From NCBI RefSeq assembly GCF_004364975.1, contig NZ_SOBW01000008.1:1238610-1302609 (forward strand): 64,000 bases of DNA, read 5' to 3'. Position 1 is the first letter of the stretch, and each line of letters opens with the position of its first letter. Source of the DNA: Gelidibacter sediminis. GTDB lineage: Bacteria > Bacteroidota > Bacteroidia > Flavobacteriales > Flavobacteriaceae. A model generated the notes under the pieces. That model was not told the origin of the DNA. It was given only the letters and a program-made list of their open reading frames with translations, and searched no databases. A program made the position numbers and the translations under genes. Shown piece after piece: positions 17,890-26,239 of the stretch.

Positions 17890-18906
17890 TCATTTTTTAG
17901 GCTTCTTAAACCTTTTAATGTCTTCCTCCAATTCTTTTAAACTGGCTTCCTTCTCAATGGTCTTTTGCTGTTGCTTAAATTTCTCATATTCCACACCCGA
18001 TTTTTCCAGAGCTTTCTTATGACTTATTTTTCCTGCGTGGGTTAAAAGCTCTCTACCGTTAAGTTGTAAAATACTATCCAATCTATTCGCCCAATCTTTC
18101 ATATACATTGGGGTCTGCTGTTGTGCCATAGTTTCGGCAAATGCTAAATATTGTTCAACCAAAAGTCCCAAAAGTTTTATCTCGTCCTCGTCCAAATAGT
18201 TCTTCGCAATACTTACTTCTGATTTTTTTATAGTTGCCTTTTCCTTTTTATCATAAGACAGCATTCCCATCAATGGCAATGAGGCATCTACTCGTCTAAA
18301 AACCAATTCAGCAGCAGTCTGCTGACTAATTGCCCAAAGGAGTTTGTTTTGAACGACTTTGAAAAAATTAATGGTTCTTTCGTCTTTAGGATCATAATCA
18401 ATGCTTGTGGTGTAGATGTCTTTTATTTTTTGATAAAAGAATTTATCCGATAAGCGTATCTCACGAATGCGGTCTTGCAGTTCATTAAAATAGTTCATTG
18501 AAGTGCCAGACTTAAAGCGGTCATCATTAAGCGCAAAGCCTTTGATAATGTACTCTTTTAAGCGTTGGGTAGCCCATATACGGAATTGTGTGCCTTGCAC
18601 CGATTTTACACGATAACCCACGGAAATAACGACATCCAAATTGTATAGATTAACCTTGGATTCCTGGGTTTTTCCAGCTATAGCACCGTGCGAAGTGGTT
18701 GTTCGGAATTCCCGAACAGCCACTTCCTTATTTAATTCCCCTTCTTCAAAAACATTTTTTATATGCTCGCTTATCGTAGCTTTTGATTTTTGAAAAAGCT
18801 CCTGCATTTGAGCTTGAGTAAGCCAAACAGTTTCTTCGTCCAAACGAACATCTATTTTGATGTTACCGTCTTGATTTTGATATAAAAGAATGTTACTGTT
18901 CATCAT
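17890..18906 (-). CDS. RhuM family protein (virulence-protein-like, Fic/DOC-associated type)
   Basis: 338 residues. The N-terminus (ILLYQNQDGNIKIDVRLDEETVWLTQAQM, then ELFQKSKATISEHIKNVF) is a helix-turn-helix-like opening, and LYNLDVVISVGYRVKS plus FRIWATQRLKEYIIKGF are the RhuM signature. The C-terminus is lysine- and glutamate-rich and probably coiled coil. RhuM was named from a Salmonella pathogenicity island, but homologues are common in restriction and mobile-element loci and their activity is not settled. Here it sits 5 bp downstream of the type III restriction gene on the same strand, so it is probably the third gene of that operon. Confidence 0.85.
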   Translation of the reverse strand: MMNSNILLYQNQDGNIKIDVRLDEETVWLTQAQMQELFQKSKATISEHIKNVFEEGELNKEVAVREFRTTTSHGAIAGKTQESKVNLYNLDVVISVGYRVKSVQGTQFRIWATQRLKEYIIKGFALNDDRFKSGTSMNYFNELQDRIREIRLSDKFFYQKIKDIYTTSIDYDPKDERTINFFKVVQNKLLWAISQQTAAELVFRRVDASLPLMGMLSYDKKEKATIKKSEVSIAKNYLDEDEIKLLGLLVEQYLAFAETMAQQQTPMYMKDWANRLDSILQLNGRELLTHAGKISHKKALEKSGVEYEKFKQQQKTIEKEASLKELEEDIKRFKKPKK

Positions 18907-18911
18907 AATTT

Positions 18912-21578
18912 CTAATTTATCAATTGCCCTACCTTATTAACCACCTTATACTCCAAAGCATCAAACTCATTAAAATGTGCTATCCCACATTTAATTTTCA
19001 GTTGCTCGTCGGAACTTAATTTATGCAAATCGACTTCGGGTGTTCCTGTGTCTTTTGTTTCCGCTACGAAATAGATTTTTTTATCATCTTTAAATACTAC
19101 CGCCCAATCAGGATTATAGGTTCCGATGGGTGTTGGAATTTTAAACCAGGTCGGCAGTTTAAAATAGAATTGAATCTGGTCGCTCGTTTCGCAATCTTCG
19201 GCAAATTTGCTCTCTACACCTGAATCTAAAGGAATAAATTCTTCATATATAGTTTTTGATGAATCGCTCACGTTGAATGTAAAGTCATTGAGATAGACTT
19301 CCAATTCCTGCGCTTCAAACAAAGCCATTTCATATTCTGAACCCCCAATCTTTTCATATTTAATGCCGTCAATCATCAAATCATACAAAGTTCTCTTTAT
19401 AGCTTGTGAGGCAAGGTCTAAAAACAACTGCGGATTTATGAGAATTTCAGGTATTCTGCCAGATTCACTTAATATCGCTTGCAAGGTGGAACGTGTCAAT
19501 TCCGTTTTATTTTGGATATAACCCAATACATCAGGTATTGGCCACGTGTAACTGTCATAAGTTTCAACTTTATCTCCTGCATAACTCGTTTCAAGTCCTT
19601 CGTCAGTCATATGAATTTTAACTTTTGTAGAACGTACCGAAGGTGCTTTGATTTCAGGTAAATCTTTAATTGATTTTGATGCCAGGGTAATCAAATCAGA
19701 AGTTTTGTAATCTACACGATACGTCGTTTTCTTTTTGAGATTCTCCCATATTTCAAGAAATTTAGGGTCAGCATCAAAGCCTTTTCGGTACTTAATGGGC
19801 GTTCGTGCTCGTTTGTTTTTTATTCTGTCTTTAAAGGTTACACCACATTCATCTTCAATTTCTTTTTGTAAAGTTTTGGCAAAATCATCATAAGACTCGT
19901 TTGCGATTACAGTGAGTCTGTTAATATTTTGATCATATGTTCTAACATATTTGTTGTTGGAATCCTTACGAACAGCCAAACGTAAGCCTCTACCAATCTC
20001 TTGACGTTTCTTTATATCGGATTTGGTTTCGTTCAATGTACAGATTTGAAACACATTCGGGTTATCCCAACCTTCACGCAGGGCGGAATGTGAAAATATA
20101 AATTGCAAAGGATTTTCGAGGTTAAGCAATTTCTCTTTATCCTTCATAATTAAACTATACGTGTCATCATCTGCTTTGGTCTCTCCTGAAGTATCCTTCA
20201 CCTTTCCTTTTTTATCCTGTGAGAAATATCCGTTGTGTACATCACCCACTGGAAATGGATTTAAGCCTTGAAAGATAGATTTTGCAATATACTCATCATA
20301 GATTTCTTCAAACCATCTGGCATATTTTCCTTTTACCGGATTACCATCAGCATCATAACTTCGATAATTGGCTACTTTATCAATAAAAAACAAAGACAAA
20401 ACCTTAATCCCTAATTTATTAAGTCGCATTTGTTTTTTTAAATGTTCTTCAATGGTTTTACGAATTTGGAATTTCATCACTTCATCGGTTAATCCGCCTT
20501 GGCTATCGCCTTTATATAAAATACTACGGTTGGATAAGGATATACAGCCATTGGCAGCATCAATTTCTTCCACTAAATAACCATCAGCATAAATTTCACG
20601 TTCATTGGAAAGGTCATACAAATCCTTCCCAACTGAAACCGTAACTTTCTTCTTTTTCACTCCGCCCTTGTCATTTACGTTAATAAAAACTTTAGCTGTG
20701 ACTTTGGTTTTAGTGGCAGTAATTGAATCAACCGATACAAAGGCGTCATTAAACGCATTTTCTTCAATGATACTATCTACTTCAATTTGCTTAACCAAGC
20801 CTAAATCATAAGCTTTAACAGGATTTAGACTATAAGTAAGATTGTATTGGTTTCGATGGGTTGCAGAATAACGAAGCGTACATATAGCATTCAAATTTTT
20901 AATGGCAGATGTACGTTTATCAGTTTCCATATTTTGTGGTTCGTCAATAATCACAAATGGGTTTGTGGATTGAATAAATTCAATGGGTTTTCGACCATTC
21001 GCCTTGTAATGGGGTTGGTTGATAATATTTTGATCCTTGGCAAACGAATCTATATTTATAACCAGGATTTCAATAGTATTATTGGAGGCAAAACTGCGCA
21101 ATGCCGAAACTTTAGAACTATCATAGACTTGAAAATTAACAGGCACATTATCATAAAGATTTTGAAAATGCTCGGTCGTGATTTCAAGATTTTTTAAAAC
21201 ACCTTCCCGAATGGCTACGGATGGTACTACAATTACAAATTTTTTGAAATTATAAAGTGTGTTCAGCTCGTAAATGGTTCTTAAATAAACATACGTTTTT
21301 CCTGTTCCTGTTTCCATTTCTACAGAAAAATTCATCCCATCCAATTCCGTTGATTTTTTAATATCGTTGGTTTCCTGAATGCTTTGTAAGTTAGACAGAA
21401 TTTGCTCTTGGGAAATAACGAGGTTATTCCCTACGCCATTGATAAGGCTTAAAGCGCCACTTTCCGTTAGGTCAAATTCCTGTACCGCATCTTCCAACGG
21501 TTGTCCTTCAAAGAGGTCTGTAATGGATTTAATGGCATCTTGCTGAAATTGTAAATCAGATTCAAAAGTCAACTTCAT
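18912..21578 (-). CDS. res: Type III restriction enzyme, Res subunit
   Basis: 888 residues. The helicase part has Walker A METGTGKTYV, the DEAD-like box IIDEPQNMETDKR, the SATHRNQYNLTY segment and the motif VI region KKRQEIGRGLRLAV. The C-terminus contains NPDWAVVF followed by FVAETKD, a PD-(D/E)XK nuclease core. Res needs the Mod subunit to recognise an asymmetric site and cuts after ATP-driven communication between sites. It follows mod by 2 bp on the same strand, so mod-res is one transcript. Domains appear intact, so it is probably active. Confidence 0.95.
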   Translation of the reverse strand: MKLTFESDLQFQQDAIKSITDLFEGQPLEDAVQEFDLTESGALSLINGVGNNLVISQEQILSNLQSIQETNDIKKSTELDGMNFSVEMETGTGKTYVYLRTIYELNTLYNFKKFVIVVPSVAIREGVLKNLEITTEHFQNLYDNVPVNFQVYDSSKVSALRSFASNNTIEILVINIDSFAKDQNIINQPHYKANGRKPIEFIQSTNPFVIIDEPQNMETDKRTSAIKNLNAICTLRYSATHRNQYNLTYSLNPVKAYDLGLVKQIEVDSIIEENAFNDAFVSVDSITATKTKVTAKVFINVNDKGGVKKKKVTVSVGKDLYDLSNEREIYADGYLVEEIDAANGCISLSNRSILYKGDSQGGLTDEVMKFQIRKTIEEHLKKQMRLNKLGIKVLSLFFIDKVANYRSYDADGNPVKGKYARWFEEIYDEYIAKSIFQGLNPFPVGDVHNGYFSQDKKGKVKDTSGETKADDDTYSLIMKDKEKLLNLENPLQFIFSHSALREGWDNPNVFQICTLNETKSDIKKRQEIGRGLRLAVRKDSNNKYVRTYDQNINRLTVIANESYDDFAKTLQKEIEDECGVTFKDRIKNKRARTPIKYRKGFDADPKFLEIWENLKKKTTYRVDYKTSDLITLASKSIKDLPEIKAPSVRSTKVKIHMTDEGLETSYAGDKVETYDSYTWPIPDVLGYIQNKTELTRSTLQAILSESGRIPEILINPQLFLDLASQAIKRTLYDLMIDGIKYEKIGGSEYEMALFEAQELEVYLNDFTFNVSDSSKTIYEEFIPLDSGVESKFAEDCETSDQIQFYFKLPTWFKIPTPIGTYNPDWAVVFKDDKKIYFVAETKDTGTPEVDLHKLSSDEQLKIKCGIAHFNEFDALEYKVVNKVGQLIN

Positions 21579-21580
21579 AA

Positions 21581-23539
21581 TTAAATTGTTTTAAATTCGA
21601 TTCCTGCATCTTTCATCTGCAAAACGGTATTGGTTTTTAATTGATCGTTGTCTTTGAACAATTTATCAAGTGCCACCACTTTATTAGGTTTGCACACAAT
21701 AATATTATCTATAATTTTCTGATCGACTTTTTCTAAAAGTAAGATAAGCTCATTTTCATTTATGATATAAAATCCGTTCTTGTGAACGATTTTACTGTTT
21801 AAGTCTTTACCACTTTTAAGCATCAGCTCATACACCATGTTTTCTATGGTGGCATTTTCTGCAACTGGATCAACGAATAGTTTCATTTGATCCTCCAAAG
21901 CTTGGACATCTTTGTTTTGAATTTGTTGCCATTGTTTAAAGTTGCTGTCTGAAAGTTTTAATATTTTGAACCCTAAGTCAGGTTTAGATTTTAGAGATAT
22001 ATCTTCAAAAGGTATTTCGGATTTCAATTTATCTTTTTCTCGATCTAATGCTTCACTAATTTTTTCCCCTACTTTTCGAATACGACTTTTGGCGACGTCC
22101 GCAATAGTCTTGAATCCAGATTCAAAGGCTTTAGATCCTTCCTCCAATTTCTCAGGTAATTGAACACAAATGTATTTTCTCTTACCTCCATCCTCATTAT
22201 TTAATTCGTAAACAGATTCTGCAAGTGTACCTGAGCCAGAAAAGAAATCCATTATAATTGAATTATCATCTGTACTAAACTGCATACACTTTTTGATCAA
22301 ATGAGGTGATTTTGGGAAGCTCATAACATTCGCACCAAAAAGCTCTTTTATGCTTTTTTTTCCATAATCATTATTAATATTTTTATCAACCCATATAGAT
22401 TTTGGGAGTGTTCTGGCTTTCTCTCCATTTTCGTCTAATAAATAATCTTTTCTGAATATTCTCCACCCATCTCCCATAGGTTCTGCCAGTAATAAATCAT
22501 TTTCTGCATTTACTTTTATTTTGCCCCATGTCCAACAAGTTTTTGTACCTTCAGCAGTATCTGGCCAAAGCTCAATAGAATAATCCTCATCTCTTTCTAA
22601 TGAAACTTTATTAGTTTTTGGATTTGCATATAATGGATAATAAAGCTTAGGTCTGGTAACAGGATTAAATGCTTGATTTCTGTTTCTTAATCCTATAAGA
22701 CGATATGCTCCTTTACCGTCGTTATCATCCCTATTGTAATCTGAAATCATCTTCCCCTCTTTTTCTAAACCAATCATCGTGCTCTCTTCATCTGCATTTT
22801 TTGCATAAACGACAATATACTCATGAGTCTTCGCAATGAATTTATCTAAGTTTCTACCTCTGGGATTTAATTGAACCGCAATTGAAGCTATAAAATTTTC
22901 TTCTCCAAAAACTTCATTCATCATCATTATTAGATTGTGCACTTCATTATCATCAATAGATATAAAAATCACACCATCCTGTTTTAAAAGATTTTTTGCT
23001 AAAAACAAGCGTGGGTACATCATATTCATCCAATTACTATGATATTGACCATTTTCCTTGCTGTTCTTTTTGAACATTCCATCTTTGGTCATATAGCCTT
23101 CTTCGTCTTTATCACCGACACGCTTTTCGTAATCTTTTTTAGTTTCAGAAAATTTATCGGGATAAATAAAATGATCGTTACCGGTGTTGTATGGCGGGTC
23201 TATGTAAATCATTTTCACCTTCCCAAAATAGCTTTTCTGTAATACTTTAAGCACTTCGAGATTTTCGCCTTCAATGAAAATGTTTTCGGTCTCATCAAAG
23301 TTTTCAGATTCATCCTTGACAGGAATTAAGGTTTTGGTCGTTGGGGATTGTAACACTTTAAAAGCATCACTTTTTCCCGCCCAATTCAAAACGTAGCGTT
23401 CATTGCTGAAATTGATATCTTCCCCTAAAGTGGCTTTGAGTTTTTCCCAATCAACTTTGTCTTCGGCAAACACTTCAGGGAAAATATTTTTTAATTCTTG
23501 TAATTTTATTTCTTGTGGAGTTAGGCTTTTACCGTCCAT
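21581..23539 (-). CDS. mod: Type III DNA methyltransferase, Mod subunit
   Basis: 652 residues. The catalytic motif IV DPPYNTGNDHFIYPDKF precedes motif I DFFSGSGTLAESV, the order of beta-class N6-adenine methyltransferases. Between them lie the helical segment around NWMNMMYPRLFLAKN and a variable region (about residues 250-400) that will carry the target recognition domain. The C-terminus has a coiled region. Mod also gives site specificity to Res. The upstream XRE gene is separated by 5 bp, suggesting control from the same promoter. I saw no long simple repeat in the open reading frame that would make it phase-variable. Confidence 0.95.
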   Translation of the reverse strand: MDGKSLTPQEIKLQELKNIFPEVFAEDKVDWEKLKATLGEDINFSNERYVLNWAGKSDAFKVLQSPTTKTLIPVKDESENFDETENIFIEGENLEVLKVLQKSYFGKVKMIYIDPPYNTGNDHFIYPDKFSETKKDYEKRVGDKDEEGYMTKDGMFKKNSKENGQYHSNWMNMMYPRLFLAKNLLKQDGVIFISIDDNEVHNLIMMMNEVFGEENFIASIAVQLNPRGRNLDKFIAKTHEYIVVYAKNADEESTMIGLEKEGKMISDYNRDDNDGKGAYRLIGLRNRNQAFNPVTRPKLYYPLYANPKTNKVSLERDEDYSIELWPDTAEGTKTCWTWGKIKVNAENDLLLAEPMGDGWRIFRKDYLLDENGEKARTLPKSIWVDKNINNDYGKKSIKELFGANVMSFPKSPHLIKKCMQFSTDDNSIIMDFFSGSGTLAESVYELNNEDGGKRKYICVQLPEKLEEGSKAFESGFKTIADVAKSRIRKVGEKISEALDREKDKLKSEIPFEDISLKSKPDLGFKILKLSDSNFKQWQQIQNKDVQALEDQMKLFVDPVAENATIENMVYELMLKSGKDLNSKIVHKNGFYIINENELILLLEKVDQKIIDNIIVCKPNKVVALDKLFKDNDQLKTNTVLQMKDAGIEFKTI

Positions 23540-23544
23540 ATATT

Positions 23545-23742
23545 TTAATTTTCTTTAATCTTAATTAATAAATCCTTTGGCTCAACATTTAAAATTATTG
23601 CAATTTTAAATAAGACCTCCAAGCTCGGTTGTGCTCTATTTTGAACATAACCATTTACAGTATTGAAGCTTTTACCCAACTGTTCTGCAAGCCAAACTTG
23701 TTTTATACCTCTTTCTTCAAGTACTACTTTAATCCGGTTCAT
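23545..23742 (-). CDS. Small XRE-family helix-turn-helix regulator of the type III system
   Basis: 65 residues, entirely a lambda-repressor-like helix-turn-helix (GIKQVWLAEQLGKSFNTVNGYVQNRAQPSLEVLFKIA is read as helices 1-4). Its position at the head of the mod-res-rhuM operon fits a controller protein that delays or limits expression of the restriction genes. Upstream, 23743-23830 is very AT-rich with near-palindromic TATA repeats, but no clear operator can be named. No membrane segment or sensor domain is present. Confidence 0.85.
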   Translation of the reverse strand: MNRIKVVLEERGIKQVWLAEQLGKSFNTVNGYVQNRAQPSLEVLFKIAIILNVEPKDLLIKIKEN

Positions 23743-23965
23743 CGTGTAATTAAATCAGGTTATAAATATATACTATTATGTATAAAATTATAATGTTTTA
23801 CGTTATGTTTTTAATTTAGGATATTTCGTTATATGGTATAAAAAAAGCCGCAAGTAGCAGTTTCTCAATTTCTATTTTTTATTTGGTTTATCACACTCAA
23901 ATATCTTCGTTACTTCTTTAAATCTACAGTCTATTTTCTATGTTAGGGTGGTAATGCGTGCTAGC

Positions 23966-24605
23966 TTATTTAAATAGGTATTTCTTTTTTATTCTCGGTA
24001 AAATTAATTTGAGTAATTCTCCATTAGATTGATTGTATAAATTCCATACGTATTCTTTACCAGATTAAAAATTTACATCTTCTTTATGGTAAAAATTGTT
24101 CCAATTGGCAGTCAAGATGATACTAATTTATCGCAGCAGAAAGGGTTAATTCAATTTTATTGGTGTAGTTACAGTTTTTAGGAGCGAAATTATCGACTTC
24201 TAAATTCTTTAGTCTAGTTTGGTAAATACACTCATAACTCTGACGCCCATAAATAACTAATTTTTATGATTTTTGCTTATCCCAAACATCAAATTCCAAC
24301 ACAATAAAGTTATTACCCTCCAAAATGCCTAATGCCGAGAATAACGTTTATAAGATTGAATACTTTGATTAAAATAGTACATTTTTAGTTCAGCTAAATT
24401 ATCTAATATTATTTCATTTTTTAGAACTAAGTTCTCAAACTCTCTAAGTTATCCCCTATTTTTTTATCCACTGCTTGATTAAGAAGTTTCACTCTTTTAA
24501 ACATCACTTTTTGTCTTTTTTCTTTTGTTACATAGCACCTGACACGCTTTGATTCTCGTTTTGCTCCTCTTTGAATGTTGGGCAATTTTCACAATTTCAA
24601 TATTT
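23966..24605 (-). pseudogene. Frameshifted, unidentified gene remnant
   Basis: Successive reading frames on the minus strand look protein-coding but are broken by several stops and frameshifts: KIAQHSKRSKTRIKACQVLC, then MFKRVKLLNQAVDKKIGDN, then NEIILDNLAELKMYYFNQS, then GILEGNNFIVLEFDVWDKQ, then RLKNLEVDNFAPKNC, and finally EYVWNLYNQSNGELLKLILP. The pieces are collinear, so they are one decayed gene of roughly 200 codons. I do not recognise the family. It lies between the restriction island and the conserved UPF0316 gene, so it may mark the right end of the island. Confidence 0.5.
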
Positions 24606-24689
24606 TATATTCGTGAACAGTTATGAATTCTATATGGTATATCTACAAAAAATTGATCAACTACTAATTATTTGCACCAAAGTTCTAAT

Positions 24690-24697
24690 TACCTTTG
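24690..24697 (+). promoter_or_regulatory. Possible -7 element for the UPF0316 gene
   Basis: TACCTTTG matches TAnnTTTG and lies 63 bp before the ATG. The only TTTG upstream is 15 bases away, shorter than the usual spacing, so this is tentative. Confidence 0.35.
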
Positions 24698-24759
24698 TAG
24701 CCAGATAAAAATTCAACTTTCAAAAAATTGGAGTTACAATTAATTATCGTACGGATACT

Positions 24760-25362
24760 ATGGAACAGTTTTTTTATGAGAATTTCGGTGTCAGTGGGCA
24801 AATTTTAAACTACGTTATCATACCGCTATTAATATTTTTAGCGAGAATTTGCGATGTCTCAATCTCTACCATCAGAATCTTGTTTGTGATGAGTGGGAAA
24901 AGAAATTTAGCACCTATTTTAGGCTTTTTTGAAGCACTAATATGGCTTTTGGCCATTGGTCAGATTATTAGCAATATAGACAATGTGTTCTCCTACATTG
25001 CTTATGCAAGTGGTTTTGCTGTAGGAACATTTGTAGGGATGTACATAGAAGAAAAATTAGCCATTGGCCGTGTGGTTTTAAGATTAATCACCAAGGAGCC
25101 AGTGCACGAATTTACCACCTTTCTAAACTATAACAATTATCGTTATTCCATTTTGGATGCTGAGGGCAGAAACGGAAAAGTTAATGTGGTGTTTCTGGTT
25201 CTAAAAAGAGAAAATTTAAAACATTTAACGGACGCTATTAACACTTACCATCCAAGTGCATTTTACACTATTGAAGGTGTAAAAATGGTAAATGAAGTCA
25301 ACCTTATTGATGATAGTCCAAGGCAAATTGGCTTATGGGGGTTACAATTAAAACGAAAATAG
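24760..25362 (+). CDS. UPF0316 / DUF2179-DUF5698 family membrane protein
   Basis: 200 residues. Three hydrophobic segments fill the first half (IIPLLIFLARICDVSISTIRI, LGFFEALIWLLAIGQII, SYIAYASGFAVGTFVGMYIE). They are followed by a soluble ferredoxin-like domain (DAEGRNGKVNVVFLVLKREN, FYTIEGVKMV). This is the layout of the UPF0316 family, whose function is not known. Length is normal. It starts a short plus-strand pair with the methyltransferase 30 bp downstream. Confidence 0.85.
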   Translation: MEQFFYENFGVSGQILNYVIIPLLIFLARICDVSISTIRILFVMSGKRNLAPILGFFEALIWLLAIGQIISNIDNVFSYIAYASGFAVGTFVGMYIEEKLAIGRVVLRLITKEPVHEFTTFLNYNNYRYSILDAEGRNGKVNVVFLVLKRENLKHLTDAINTYHPSAFYTIEGVKMVNEVNLIDDSPRQIGLWGLQLKRK

Positions 25363-25392
25363 CATTTAAGCTACTTAATAGGCTTTAAAATA

Positions 25393-26088
25393 ATGACACG
25401 CTACTCGGACAAAAAAATTATTGACTCTTGGTTACAGAATGCAGAACCATGGATTTCTGCTGTACAAAACGATGAAATTGAAAGCAGGTTGTTAATCACA
25501 AATAAGGCCATACTAAATACCATCTTAAAAAGGAATCCTGCCAATGTGTTGGATATTGGATGCGGAGAAGGATGGTTAGCGAGAGCGCTTACAAATGAAA
25601 ATATTGAGGTTTATGGAATTGACATTGTACCTGAATTAATAGCAGCAGCTAAGAAGGATGGTCACGGAAAATTCGTTGTGCTGCCGTACGAAGATGTATC
25701 ACCAAGCACCATTACAGAAAAGTTTGATGTTGCTGTTTGTAATTTTTCTTTATTGGGCAAAGACTCTGTTGCCAACATATTTAAAAATATTCCAGATTTA
25801 CTGCATGAACATGGCGCTTTCATAGTTCAGACGCTGCATCCAATTTCAGGTTGTGGCAACGCACCTTATACAGATGGGTGGCGAGAAGGAAGCTGGAAAG
25901 GGTTTAATAATCGCTTTAGCAATCCGCCACCATGGTATTTCAGAACCCTGGAAACATGGAAAGATTTATTTCTCTCAAATGGATTTGCTATAGATGACAT
26001 TATAGAACCATTACACCCAAAAACTAAGACCGTGGCGTCGGTTATTTTTGTCGGAACTATAAACCCTTTAACAACCGGTCGCAACTAG
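25393..26088 (+). CDS. Class I SAM-dependent methyltransferase
   Basis: 231 residues. Motif I VLDIGCGEGWLARAL binds the methionine part of SAM; YGIDIVPE ends in the acidic residue that contacts the ribose, and FDVAVCNFSLLG is the motif IV region. The substrate cannot be inferred: the C-terminal half contains HPISGCGNAPYTDGWREGSW and a Trp-rich segment (PPPWYFRTLETWKDLF), seen in UbiE-like small-molecule methyltransferases. It is probably co-transcribed with the UPF0316 gene. Confidence 0.85.
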   Translation: MTRYSDKKIIDSWLQNAEPWISAVQNDEIESRLLITNKAILNTILKRNPANVLDIGCGEGWLARALTNENIEVYGIDIVPELIAAAKKDGHGKFVVLPYEDVSPSTITEKFDVAVCNFSLLGKDSVANIFKNIPDLLHEHGAFIVQTLHPISGCGNAPYTDGWREGSWKGFNNRFSNPPPWYFRTLETWKDLFLSNGFAIDDIIEPLHPKTKTVASVIFVGTINPLTTGRN

Positions 26089-26239
26089 ACATCATTTATT
26101 TACTATATCTATTATACAAGATATGCCTGGCATTATCATGCAACGCCAAGATTAATGATTGGCAAACCCAAACCATGTCATGGATTCAAATCGCAACGCG
26201 ATATATTATTGATAGTGTGATACACTTTAAACAAATTTG

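Noticed and set aside
21581..23539. Phase-variable repeat in the mod gene
   Set aside because: No long tandem simple repeat was seen in the frame; phase variation cannot be supported.
17319..24760. Integrase-mediated island with att repeat at tRNA-Ser
   Set aside because: No integrase gene and no repeat of the tRNA 3' end near 23.7-24.7 kb could be found by eye, so only a possible island is claimed.
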